Origin: Acidobacteriota bacterium
GTDB lineage: Bacteria > Acidobacteriota > Terriglobia > Terriglobales > SCQP01
Length of the DNA stretch: 64,000 nucleotides
Direction: 5' to 3'
NCBI GenBank assembly: GCA_027459505.1
Contig: DAIDIE010000040.1
Span: forward strand, 1 to 64,000
Shown here: positions 52,256 through 59,887 of the stretch, in pieces
How positions within the stretch are numbered: the first letter of the stretch is position 1
How the letters are laid out: each line of letters starts with the position of its first letter
Translations under genes and position numbers: made by a program
The notes under the pieces: model-generated
What the model saw: only the letters and a program-made list of their open reading frames with translations
Told to the model about the DNA's origin: nothing
The model's database searches: none

Positions 52256-53668
52256 TTAGGGCAGCACGTAGCGAATATCAAGCCACGCCATGCTGCTCTT
52301 GGCTTTGCTGGGGTTACCGGCCCACAATGAGCGGGTCACGTAGGAGTACTGCGTGATCATCATGACGGCGCCGTAGTTATCCGATTTCCAGAAGGTGTGA
52401 TTAATGCCGAACGTACCTTCCTGGATAGCGCGGTTGGCGGCATTGGAAGCCGGTGCACCGAAGCCAATCTGGGTGGCGCCGCTGAAGCCGTAGTTGCGGG
52501 CGAAGTAGGCGCCGCCGTAATAGCCGTAAATCATGTTGGAGCCCTTGGCCCACTCGAAGCCGGCGATGCCCGAGCTGCTGTGCACGGCGGAGAGAGTGCC
52601 GTCGGCTTTGACGATCACATCCGGGCCTAATCCGAAGATGTAGCGGCCGCCGCCATCGCTGTAGTAGGTATTGAGGATGGCGTGAAAGTTCTTCACCAGC
52701 TCCAGGTTGGCATTGAGGGAAACACCGCCGCCCCAGATGGTGTTTTTAACGCCAGTGCCGGGGTTGTAGTCGCGGAAGCTGCGCCCTAAACCAACGCCTT
52801 CGACGTGGAAGGCATGGCCGCCCACTTTGGTGTCAAAGGCAAGCTTGCCAATAAAGTCAGGGGTGAGGTTGGGAGCACCGGAATTGCTGCCGTTATCGAA
52901 CTGGCTGGCGTAGGGGCTGGGGCCGCTGCCGGTGGTGGGCAACACGACCGAGCCGGTGATGTACTGTTGGGGATTTTCAACCGACACCGCCGCTGTCCAG
53001 TTGTGGTTGATTTTGTCGACCACACGGAACTGCGCCTGCCGCGCCCAGGTGAGGCCCACCTGGTAATTGGTGTCCATATCCTGGGAGAAAAAGATGTCGC
53101 CGGGCATCGGCGAAATCCCGGTGCGGTTCGGGGTCATGAGGCTCCAGCTCTGACCGGCCAGCACCTGCAGGTTGCCGCGGCTGACCTGTAGCCAGTACAG
53201 GCGCATGCGGAAGGTATTGGCGTTGCTAGTCACATCGAGGTTGGCTGGTCCGGCGCCGAGGAAGTCTGCCTCGGTGTAGGCGGTGAAGTTGAAGTCGTCC
53301 TTGTGTCCGTCCACCTTGAGCGCGAGGCGAGAGTTTTGCGCGCTAAAGCGCAGCTCGCTGAGGTTTCCCGCGGTGGAGTTGGTGAAGGGAATGCCGCCGA
53401 AGTTGGTTCCGATGCCGCTGCCCACGTTGGTGGTGCGAAACACGGAGGTGAAATCCATGAAACCGCCCGGCGTAAAGGTGGTGTCGCCGATACGAACCGC
53501 GAGCGGCGAAGCGGCGTTGTTCACGCTGGGGTTGCCGCTGAGTTGGCCCTGAATGGAAGAGGAAGCGGCGGTTTTGGTTTCTTTTTTGGCCGGTTTCGGC
53601 GCTTTCGCAAATCCAACGCTGGCGAGTCCCGCGCAGAGCAATAGGCCGCCAGTGACTTGTTTGAACAT
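52256..53668 (-). CDS. Outer-membrane porin in the phosphate locus
   Basis: A 470-residue predicted beta-barrel porin: signal peptide (MFKQVTGGLLLCAGLASVGFA), a Lys/Thr/Ser linker, then alternating aromatic/Gly strands (FMDFTSVFRTTNVGSG, DFNFTAYTEADFLGA, ending SSMAWLDIRYVLP). The pattern resembles DcaP-like or OprP/OprO-like porins. Location beside pstC and facing pstS, with a Pho box upstream, suggests phosphate or phosphonate uptake, by context only. Confidence 0.78.
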   Translation of the reverse strand: MFKQVTGGLLLCAGLASVGFAKAPKPAKKETKTAASSSIQGQLSGNPSVNNAASPLAVRIGDTTFTPGGFMDFTSVFRTTNVGSGIGTNFGGIPFTNSTAGNLSELRFSAQNSRLALKVDGHKDDFNFTAYTEADFLGAGPANLDVTSNANTFRMRLYWLQVSRGNLQVLAGQSWSLMTPNRTGISPMPGDIFFSQDMDTNYQVGLTWARQAQFRVVDKINHNWTAAVSVENPQQYITGSVVLPTTGSGPSPYASQFDNGSNSGAPNLTPDFIGKLAFDTKVGGHAFHVEGVGLGRSFRDYNPGTGVKNTIWGGGVSLNANLELVKNFHAILNTYYSDGGGRYIFGLGPDVIVKADGTLSAVHSSSGIAGFEWAKGSNMIYGYYGGAYFARNYGFSGATQIGFGAPASNAANRAIQEGTFGINHTFWKSDNYGAVMMITQYSYVTRSLWAGNPSKAKSSMAWLDIRYVLP

Positions 53669-53831
53669 TAGAAGTGAACTCCTCTGGAGTAAAGCAAACT
53701 GTAATCGCCCGGAGCCTGGCTTCGAGCGGGTTGCCTGAAACCCTGCTTCGTCAGCGCTGTTTTGCGCGTGAGCTCATCCACACCTGGAATCAAGGCAGGC
53801 TCAGTATGAGGCGCATCCACCGCCCTCAGTG

Positions 53832-53849
53832 ATGAATGTTTGGTAACAG
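53832..53849 (-). promoter_or_regulatory. Candidate Pho box for the porin gene
   Basis: On the minus strand CTGTTAC-CAAA-CATTCAT: two 7-base half-sites with a 4-base spacer, each 5/7 to the CTGTCAT consensus, oriented towards the porin start 164 bp away. Confidence 0.45.
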
Positions 53850-53887
53850 GATTAGAGAGCGCCCACGGGGATGGCTAAGGTTCGTAG

Positions 53888-53905
53888 CTGTTACCGAGTT
53901 GTCAT
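53888..53905 (+). promoter_or_regulatory. Candidate Pho box for pstS
   Basis: CTGTTAC-CGAG-TTGTCAT, half-sites with 5/7 and 6/7 matches to CTGTCAT at the 11-bp period typical of PhoB sites, oriented towards pstS, 168 bp upstream of its start. The remaining 405-bp region (53669-54073) contains no gene I can support. Confidence 0.5.
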
Positions 53906-54073
53906 GGATGGAGAGCGGGTTTTGTTGCATGCTCAAGCTGTGGTAAACGGAAGGCAGCGAGTCTGGCGAGGGCTGCACGCAGCTATGCATGCAAGCACAC
54001 AGGCTGGCCGTGCCGCCGCGCGGAATCGATCCCCATTGCAGACGGCGGGATGCATCCCGCCCCCAAGGAAACT

Positions 54074-55153
54074 ATGTCTCTCTTGAAGACCTCTTCGCAC
54101 TGGCTGCCCAAAGCCGCAGTGCTCACCATCGCGGCTCTCGCCCTGGCTGGCTGCCACAGCGGTTCCAGCAACTCCGAATCTTCCAGCGTGACGCTGACCG
54201 GCGCGGGCAGCACGTTTGTGACCCCGCTCATGTCGAGCTGGATCAAGACTTATACCGGCAGTCACCAGAACCTGCAGGTCAACTATCAGTCGATCGGCAG
54301 CGGTGGCGGCATTCAGCAGGTGAAGAATGGCACGGTGGACTTCGGCGCCAGCGACGCGGCGCTGAGCGACGATCAGCTCAAGACCATGCCTCCGATCATT
54401 CAGGTTCCCGAGGCGGCGGGCCCGGTGTGCATTACCTACAACCTGCCCGAGTTGAAACAGCCGCTGAAGCTGAGCGGTGCGGCGCTGGCCGGGATTTACC
54501 TGGGGACGGTGAAGAACTGGAGCGATCCCGTCATCACCAAAACCAATGCCGGCGTGAAGCTGCCCAACCTGCCCATCCTGGTGGCGCATCGCTCGGATGG
54601 CAGCGGGACAACGAACATCTTCACCACCTACCTGGCCACGGTGAGCCCGGAATGGTCGAGCAAGATCGGCAAGGGCATTTCCGTGGCGTGGCCCGTGGGA
54701 TTGGGCGGCAAGGGCAGCGAGGGCGTGACCAACATCGTCAAGCAGACGCACGGAACGATTGGCTACGTCGAGCTGAACTACGCGACGGAGAACCATCTCC
54801 CGGTTGTCGCCATGCAGAACCCCGCCGGTCAGTTCATTGAGCCCACGGCCGCGGCGGCGCAGGCCGCCCTGGCCGCTTATAATAGCCAGTTGGCGCAGGA
54901 CGTTCGCAATCCTGTGGTGAACTCCAACCAGCCGGGCACCTACCCCATCAGCGGTCTGACTTTCCTGTTGATTCCCAAGGACGGCAATAATGTTGCCAAG
55001 CGGCAGGCGCTGAAGGATTTCGTGGAGTGGATGATCACTGATGGCCAGAGCGCGTCCACACAGCTCTCTTATGCGCAGATTCCCTCCTCCTTGGCCAGTA
55101 TCGATCAGAAACTACTGCAGCAGATGACGGCCAACGGCCAGCCCCTAAAGTAA
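54074..55153 (+). CDS. pstS: Phosphate-binding protein PstS
   Basis: A 359-residue periplasmic phosphate-binding lipoprotein (lipobox LALAGC). Motifs: LTGAGSTFVTPLMSSWI, QSIGSGGGIQQVKNGTVDFG, SDAALSDDQLK and the phosphate loop AHRSDGSGTTNIFTTYL, with TIGYVELNYA later. The ATG at 54074 gives the proper signal; an upstream ATG at 54050 adds a non-signal octapeptide. It is divergent from the porin and separate from the pstC-to-phoB run, ending in a strong terminator. Confidence 0.95.
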   Translation: MSLLKTSSHWLPKAAVLTIAALALAGCHSGSSNSESSSVTLTGAGSTFVTPLMSSWIKTYTGSHQNLQVNYQSIGSGGGIQQVKNGTVDFGASDAALSDDQLKTMPPIIQVPEAAGPVCITYNLPELKQPLKLSGAALAGIYLGTVKNWSDPVITKTNAGVKLPNLPILVAHRSDGSGTTNIFTTYLATVSPEWSSKIGKGISVAWPVGLGGKGSEGVTNIVKQTHGTIGYVELNYATENHLPVVAMQNPAGQFIEPTAAAAQAALAAYNSQLAQDVRNPVVNSNQPGTYPISGLTFLLIPKDGNNVAKRQALKDFVEWMITDGQSASTQLSYAQIPSSLASIDQKLLQQMTANGQPLK

Positions 55154-55181
55154 CTTTCCCCAACCACACTCACTCCTTGCG

Positions 55182-55210
55182 CCCCACCGCTTTTGCGGTG
55201 GGGTTTTTTT
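55182..55210 (+). terminator. Rho-independent terminator of pstS
   Basis: Perfect 9-bp stem CCCCACCGC / GCGGTGGGG with a TTTT loop followed by seven T, 28 bp after the pstS stop. Confidence 0.93.
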
Positions 55211-55212
55211 GA

Positions 55213-55393
55213 TGAGGCACGGCCTCGTCTCCTTCAGGCCGCCCGCTCCCGCTGGTCGCTGGCACGTTCTTCAGTGAGAACGCGAAGCCGCCGATGCCGG
55301 GCTCCTCTCCCGCACGAGAGTGCTGCCCTTCGGAATTTCGCGGCCCTCCACCTGCGATGTCCTCCCGCAGGGAGGACTCGGTGGCTCGCTCCT
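55213..55393 (+). repeat. Dispersed structured repeat, copy 4 (about 181 bp)
   Basis: Starts TGAGGCACGGCCTC two bases after the pstS terminator T-run and ends GGCTCGCTCCT. It is shorter by about 10 bp near the left (the GGCATTGCTTTCC segment is reduced) and its central hairpin reads ACGTTCTT-CAGT-GAGAACGC. CCTCCC-GCA-GGGAGG is intact. It fills the pstS to DUF1080 gap, which has no gene. Confidence 0.8.
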
Positions 55394-55477
55394 TTGGAGG
55401 TGCATTGGGGGAGGCGCCGTTACGCGCGGCACGGCCCTGCCGGGCCGCGCCGGGGGACAAAGCCCGAGGCGGAGTGC

Positions 55478-55483
55478 TACATT
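55478..55483 (+). promoter_or_regulatory. Extended -10 of a putative leaderless promoter for the DUF1080 gene
   Basis: TGCTACATT (55475-55483), a TGnTANNNT extended -10, ends 6 nt before the ATG at 55490. No Shine-Dalgarno is present. Confidence 0.4.
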
Positions 55484-55489
55484 GCCAGC

Positions 55490-56269
55490 ATGAGAACTGC
55501 CACCCTGTCGATCACAGTACTTTGCGCTGCCGTTGTTTCACTTGCGGCGCAGGCCACGCCACAACACATGAAGCCGGAACAAACTGAGGTGTGGTCTCCG
55601 GTACCGCGCGTGGTGACGCCGGGCGCCAACGACAGTGCACCGCCCTCGGACGCAATTGTGCTTTTTAACGGCAAGGACGAGGACCAGTGGGTTTCGGCGC
55701 AGGACCACACACCCGCGCGATGGATCGTGCATGACGGTATCCTGACGGTGAACAAGAAGGCCGGCAACATCGAAACGCGACGCAGGTTCAAGGATTACCA
55801 GCTTCACCTGGAGTACCGCATTCCGGCGGATATCACCGGCTCCGGGCAGGCGCGCGGCAACAGCGGACTGTTCCTTGCCTCGACCGGTCCCGGTGATCGC
55901 GGCTACGAATTGCAGATTCTCGACTCATACCACAATTCCACCTACGTCAACGGCCAAGCGGGCGCGGTCTATAAGCAATCGCCGCCATTGGTGAATGCCT
56001 GCCGCAGGCCGGGACAGTGGCAGAGCTACGACGTCATCTGGACCGCGCCCACCTTTCACAAAAGCGGCGCCCTCAAGACTCCCGCCCGCATTACCGCGTT
56101 TCAGAACGGGGTCCTGATCCAGAACGACTTCACGCTGCGGGGAGAAACCCTTTATATTGGCAAGCCGTTTTATCAGGCCTATGATCGCGCGCCCATCAAA
56201 TTGCAGGCGCATGGAGACCCCAGCCAGCCGATTAGTTTCCGCAACATCTGGGTGCGGGAATTGCCTTAG
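55490..56269 (+). CDS. DUF1080 (3-keto-disaccharide hydrolase-like) secreted protein
   Basis: A 259-residue secreted protein: signal peptide (TATLSITVLCAAVVSLAAQA) and a concanavalin-like DUF1080 domain: IVLFNGKDEDQWVSAQDH, WIVHDGILTVNK, YQLHLEYRIPADITGSGQ, RGNSGLFLAS and GRGYELQILDSYHN-like GDRGYELQILDSYHN. Members include 3-keto-glucoside hydrolases, which act on products of sugar 3-dehydrogenases such as Gfo/Idh enzymes. The gene stands alone. Substrate unknown. Confidence 0.9.
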   Translation: MRTATLSITVLCAAVVSLAAQATPQHMKPEQTEVWSPVPRVVTPGANDSAPPSDAIVLFNGKDEDQWVSAQDHTPARWIVHDGILTVNKKAGNIETRRRFKDYQLHLEYRIPADITGSGQARGNSGLFLASTGPGDRGYELQILDSYHNSTYVNGQAGAVYKQSPPLVNACRRPGQWQSYDVIWTAPTFHKSGALKTPARITAFQNGVLIQNDFTLRGETLYIGKPFYQAYDRAPIKLQAHGDPSQPISFRNIWVRELP

Positions 56270-56585
56270 TTCAAGACGCGTATTCTTTTCTCTTCAGCGC
56301 CCCCGCGGCAAACAGGTTTCAAGAACTCAGTTCGCCTGAGCACCGGCCCACGCCGCGAGATGCCTCTCAGAGTCAGGCAATCGAGCTGGCTGAGTCCGAA
56401 TGTGCACGCAACGGGAGCCGGTGCGAAAACGTTCTGCAGGTTGAGCGCAAGTATTTTCCTCTCTCCTCCACACAGCTCTGTGTAAGCAACCGCTGCACGT
56501 CCCCCAGCATTTAGGGTTCAGAGGCGGGACTGTGGGGGTGCGCCCCACACAAATGGAATGTCCGCCCACTCAGGGGATTGAGACT
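56270..56585 (+). promoter_or_regulatory. Intergenic region upstream of the BON protein
   Basis: A 316-bp gene-free stretch. It contains no repeat shared with other gaps and no confident promoter; a run TATTTTCCTCTCTCCTCC (about 56451-56468) is the only AT-rich part. The start ATG at 56586 has GGGATTGAG upstream. Confidence 0.3.
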
Positions 56586-58205
56586 ATGAAGAACAAGAAT
56601 CGTGTACTGAACACCATGGCGGCGGCGACGATTGGCCTCGGCCTATCGCTGAGCATGGCGGCGGCGCAGGAGGCCGGCGCTACGCAGACGCCAGACCAGA
56701 CCACAAATGGCGCCGCCACAGCAGGTGCGACCCAGCAGCCGGGGCAGAGCGCGGCGGACAGCACGCAGCAGAGCGGCGCGCAAATGCAGGGCAGCACTGG
56801 CACCGACCAGAATTCGGCCCAGTCGGGCGCTGCTGACCAGAGCCAGAATGGGCAGGCCGCCCAGGATCAAAACGCGCAGGGCAGCTCTGATCAAAGTCAG
56901 ACGGCGCAGCCGGCTGACCAGAACGCAGCGCCCAGCGCCAGCGAGCAGAACGCCACGCAGCCCGCCGAGCAGCAGGAAACCGGGACACAGGGCGCCAACG
57001 GCGCGGCCTCAACGCCATCGGCGGCTTCCAACGCCAGCGCCAGCGCGGGACAGGGCAGTGGCAGCCTGCAGGACCAGGTGTACAACGCGTTGCTGAAGGA
57101 CCCCGAACTCGGCAAATACGGCATTGCCGTGGTGCAGGACGACAAGGGCAACATCATCCTGCAGGGTACGGTTCCCACCAAGGCTGACATGAAACAGGCC
57201 GCCGTGGTGGCGAAGCAGGTGCAGGGCGTGAAGAAGGTGAAGGATCGAATTGTGGTGAATCCCGCGGTTGTCCCCTTGGGCGGCACGCGCGCGGAATTGA
57301 CTACAGAAGGCATGGGTTCCCCGGCGACGGCCACTGCGAGCGCCGGAGAGGGTGAGAGCACGGGCGCCAGCAGCGCTTCGGTGGCGGGACAGGCTTCAGA
57401 GAACACCACGCAGGGAGCGGCCGTGAGTTCCCAGCCAGCCGCGCAGGGCAATTCCGAAGCCTCGGCGCAGACTGAGCAAAACGAAAGCACCAGCACTGAA
57501 ATGCAGGAGCAAAACGGTGCGGCGGCAGCTTCGCCGGCAGGCGCGAGCAGTTCAGACCAGACGCAACAGGCCGGGCAGCAGACGCAGGGCGCCGCTACCG
57601 GTTCCAGCAGCAGTCAGGGGCTGGACAAAAACTACGGGGTGCAGCGCGACCAGGCTGCCGGTGCGCAAGCCGGGCCGGGCGAACCGACAGTCGGCCCACA
57701 GTCGGGTTCCGCATCGCAGCAGGGTTCGGCAGCGGAGCAGAGCGAAGGCCAAACGCAACAACAAAGCGGAGCCGCGGCTAGCTCTCCGGCCTCCGATCAG
57801 ACGCAACAGCAGACAGATCAGGACCAGCAACAGCAGGGTGCGGCTAGCTCTCCCGCGTCTTCACCGTCCGCGTCCAGTAGCGTGCAGACCATTCAGAACG
57901 AGTTCAATGCCGATCCCGCACTGGCGTCGGTGGTGGTAGGCTCCAGCGGCAAGACCATCACGCTGACAGGTACGGTTGCGTCCCACAAAGATCGCAAACG
58001 CGCCTATAAGATGGCCAAGAAGGCGGCGCCCGGAATGAAAGTCCACAATCACATTGTGGTCTCCAAATCGGGCAATGCCAGCGGTATGGGCACGTCGGCG
58101 CCCAGCTCCTCCCCCTCGCAGAATCAGGGAACAGACCAGGGTGGCGCCCAAAGCGGGTCGCAGACTTCGCCGGCCGGCAACAACCCGGGTTCAACGCCAC
58201 AGTAA
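56586..58205 (+). CDS. Secreted low-complexity BON-domain protein
   Basis: A 539-residue exported protein: signal peptide (NTMAAATIGLGLSLSMAAAQ), a Gln/Ser/Ala/Thr-rich linker of about 135 residues, a first BON domain (about 158-230: LQDQVYNALLKDPELGKYGI, NIILQGTVPTKADMKQA, KKVKDRIVVNP), a second low-complexity linker of about 200 residues (AQSGAADQSQ-like repeats), a second BON (about 432-505: FNADPALASVVV, TITLTGTVASHKDRKRA) and another linker. The linkers lack Lys and Arg almost entirely, suggesting an extended acidic-to-neutral disordered chain. It may bind envelope surfaces or polymers. Followed by a terminator. Confidence 0.83.
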   Translation: MKNKNRVLNTMAAATIGLGLSLSMAAAQEAGATQTPDQTTNGAATAGATQQPGQSAADSTQQSGAQMQGSTGTDQNSAQSGAADQSQNGQAAQDQNAQGSSDQSQTAQPADQNAAPSASEQNATQPAEQQETGTQGANGAASTPSAASNASASAGQGSGSLQDQVYNALLKDPELGKYGIAVVQDDKGNIILQGTVPTKADMKQAAVVAKQVQGVKKVKDRIVVNPAVVPLGGTRAELTTEGMGSPATATASAGEGESTGASSASVAGQASENTTQGAAVSSQPAAQGNSEASAQTEQNESTSTEMQEQNGAAAASPAGASSSDQTQQAGQQTQGAATGSSSSQGLDKNYGVQRDQAAGAQAGPGEPTVGPQSGSASQQGSAAEQSEGQTQQQSGAAASSPASDQTQQQTDQDQQQQGAASSPASSPSASSSVQTIQNEFNADPALASVVVGSSGKTITLTGTVASHKDRKRAYKMAKKAAPGMKVHNHIVVSKSGNASGMGTSAPSSSPSQNQGTDQGGAQSGSQTSPAGNNPGSTPQ

Positions 58206-58225
58206 AGCACTTGCGTGACGAGAAA

Positions 58226-58256
58226 GGGGGCGGATTAGTTCCGCTCCCTTTTTTTT
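58226..58256 (+). terminator. Rho-independent terminator of the BON protein gene
   Basis: GGGGGCGGA-TTAG-TTCCGCTCCC forms an imperfect 8-9-bp stem followed by eight T; 20 bp after the stop. Confidence 0.8.
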
Positions 58257-58275
58257 GTGGCCGGAAAATCAGTAT

Positions 58276-59628
58276 CTAGGAACGCCGAATGAGAGCGGCA
58301 AAAAAGCCGTCGCAGCCGTCACGGCCCGGAATCGTGCGGAGATAGTCTGCCTGCGATAGATCCGCGGCATTGGAGGCGAGCACGGGTTGCAGCTTTCGCA
58401 AAAGGGGTGCGGCGGGGACGACTTCAAAGCCGGGCATATCGGCGAGAACGTTTTCAATCACCTGCTCACCTTCCTCCGGTTCCAGCGAGCAGACGCTGTA
58501 GAGGAGAATGCCGCCGGAGGCGAGAGAGGGCAGCAGGTTGCGCAGCATCTGCCGCTGCAGGGTCTGCATCCGCTGCGGGTCGGCGGGAGTGAGGCGCCAG
58601 CGAATTTCCGGATTGCGGGCCAGGGTTCCCGTGCCGGTGCAAGGGGCATCGAGCAGGATGCCGCCCCAGGCGCGGCGAAACGGGAGCGGCTGCGCCGCGT
58701 TGCCGACCAGCACGGGCGTATCGGGCAGCCGCAAAGCCATCTGTTTGGCGCGTGCACGAGAGCGCTCAAGAGCTACCACCGCCGGGGGGAAATCTGCGGG
58801 CGTTGCCGGGCAGGATGCGGTCAGCAAGAGCTTCAACAGAGAGCTCTTGCCGCCGGGGGCGGCGCAGGCGTCCAGTACGCTGGCGGGGCCTTGACCCAGT
58901 GCGGCCACGAACAGGTGCGCGATGAGTTGGGAGGCTTCATCCTGCAGCCAGGCTCTGCCATCTTGCAACAGTAGCGAGCTGGCGCCGTCACCTTGCAGCG
59001 TCAGTGCGGATTTCAGCAGGCGCCCGGGGCCGGTCTTGATGCCCTCGTCAGCGAATTTGTGTTGGAGCTGCGCGATATCCAGCCCGGCGCTGTTGGAACG
59101 CGCAACCAACGGCGGTGGTTCATTTCCGTAGGCGCAGGTGGCGGTCATGAGCTCATTGCCCATGAGTGCCTCCCAACGTTGGCACAGCCACTCGGGATGC
59201 GAACGTTGTACGTGAGCCGGCGCCTGGCGGAGCGCGACCGGTTTGCGCAGAAAGCCGCGCAGAACCGCATTCACGGTGGGGGCCGCGGCGGCGCGGCGGG
59301 TGGCCTTCACCAGCTCCACTGCGTCATTCACCAGCGCGTGAGCGGGGATGCGGTCCAGATACAAGAGCTGATACAGGCCCATGCGCAGGGCCAGCAGCGG
59401 CTCTGGATCCATCTTGGCCAAGGGACGGGAGAGGCGAGGCGCGAGAAACCAGTCGAGCACGCCGCGCCGGCGCAGCACTCCCAGGGTCAGCTCGGTAGCC
59501 AGGCGATGATCGGGATGGGAAAGGCGCTGTGCCGGATTCCCGAGCAACAGGTCGGCGGCAAAGGCGGAGCGCAGCTCCACGGCCAGCAGGATGTCAAAGG
59601 CGGTCTGGCGTGCCGGAGAGACTGGCAT
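58276..59628 (-). CDS. rsmB: 16S rRNA (cytosine-5) methyltransferase RsmB
   Basis: A 450-residue enzyme that methylates C967 of 16S rRNA (E. coli numbering). An N-terminal NusB-like RNA-binding domain (ARQTAFDILLAVELRSAFAA, LALRMGLYQLLYLDRIPAHA) is followed by the methyltransferase: SAM motif VLDACAAPGGKSSLLKLL, motif IV LLDAPCTGTGTLARNPEIRW and motif VI with the catalytic Cys in LLYSVCSLEPEEGE. Its ATG overlaps the stop of a small zinc-ribbon gene (TGATG). Confidence 0.95.
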   Translation of the reverse strand: MPVSPARQTAFDILLAVELRSAFAADLLLGNPAQRLSHPDHRLATELTLGVLRRRGVLDWFLAPRLSRPLAKMDPEPLLALRMGLYQLLYLDRIPAHALVNDAVELVKATRRAAAAPTVNAVLRGFLRKPVALRQAPAHVQRSHPEWLCQRWEALMGNELMTATCAYGNEPPPLVARSNSAGLDIAQLQHKFADEGIKTGPGRLLKSALTLQGDGASSLLLQDGRAWLQDEASQLIAHLFVAALGQGPASVLDACAAPGGKSSLLKLLLTASCPATPADFPPAVVALERSRARAKQMALRLPDTPVLVGNAAQPLPFRRAWGGILLDAPCTGTGTLARNPEIRWRLTPADPQRMQTLQRQMLRNLLPSLASGGILLYSVCSLEPEEGEQVIENVLADMPGFEVVPAAPLLRKLQPVLASNAADLSQADYLRTIPGRDGCDGFFAALIRRS

Positions 59629-59837
59629 CAGTAGTAGTCCGCACAGCTCATGTAATAACCACAGCGATCGCAGAGCAGCTTGCAGCGCTGCTCACGCAAC
59701 CGCGCCGAGCATTGGGGACAGTAGAGCAGCGCGGGGGTGGCGGGAGCTGTTTCCGCTGGGGCGGACGGAGCGCTGGCCTGCTGCGCCTGGCGCCGCTGCT
59801 GGATTTGATGCGTGCGCTGAACCTCATCACATGGCAT
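59628..59837 (-). CDS. Small zinc-ribbon protein coupled to rsmB
   Basis: A 69-residue protein. The N-terminal half is Gln/Ala/Pro-rich; the C-terminal half is a zinc ribbon with two CxxC knuckles, YCPQCSARLREQRCKLLCDRC, and ends GYYMSCADYY, with an extra Cys between the knuckles and one after. Its TGA overlaps the rsmB ATG by one base (59628-59630), so it is translationally coupled to rsmB. Function unknown; an RNA-linked or ribosome-biogenesis role fits the context. Confidence 0.7.
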   Translation of the reverse strand: MPCDEVQRTHQIQQRRQAQQASAPSAPAETAPATPALLYCPQCSARLREQRCKLLCDRCGYYMSCADYY

Positions 59838-59887
59838 GAGCGCATTGTCGCATGGAGTGAGGCTGAGCGCATGGCGCAGTTTCGACG

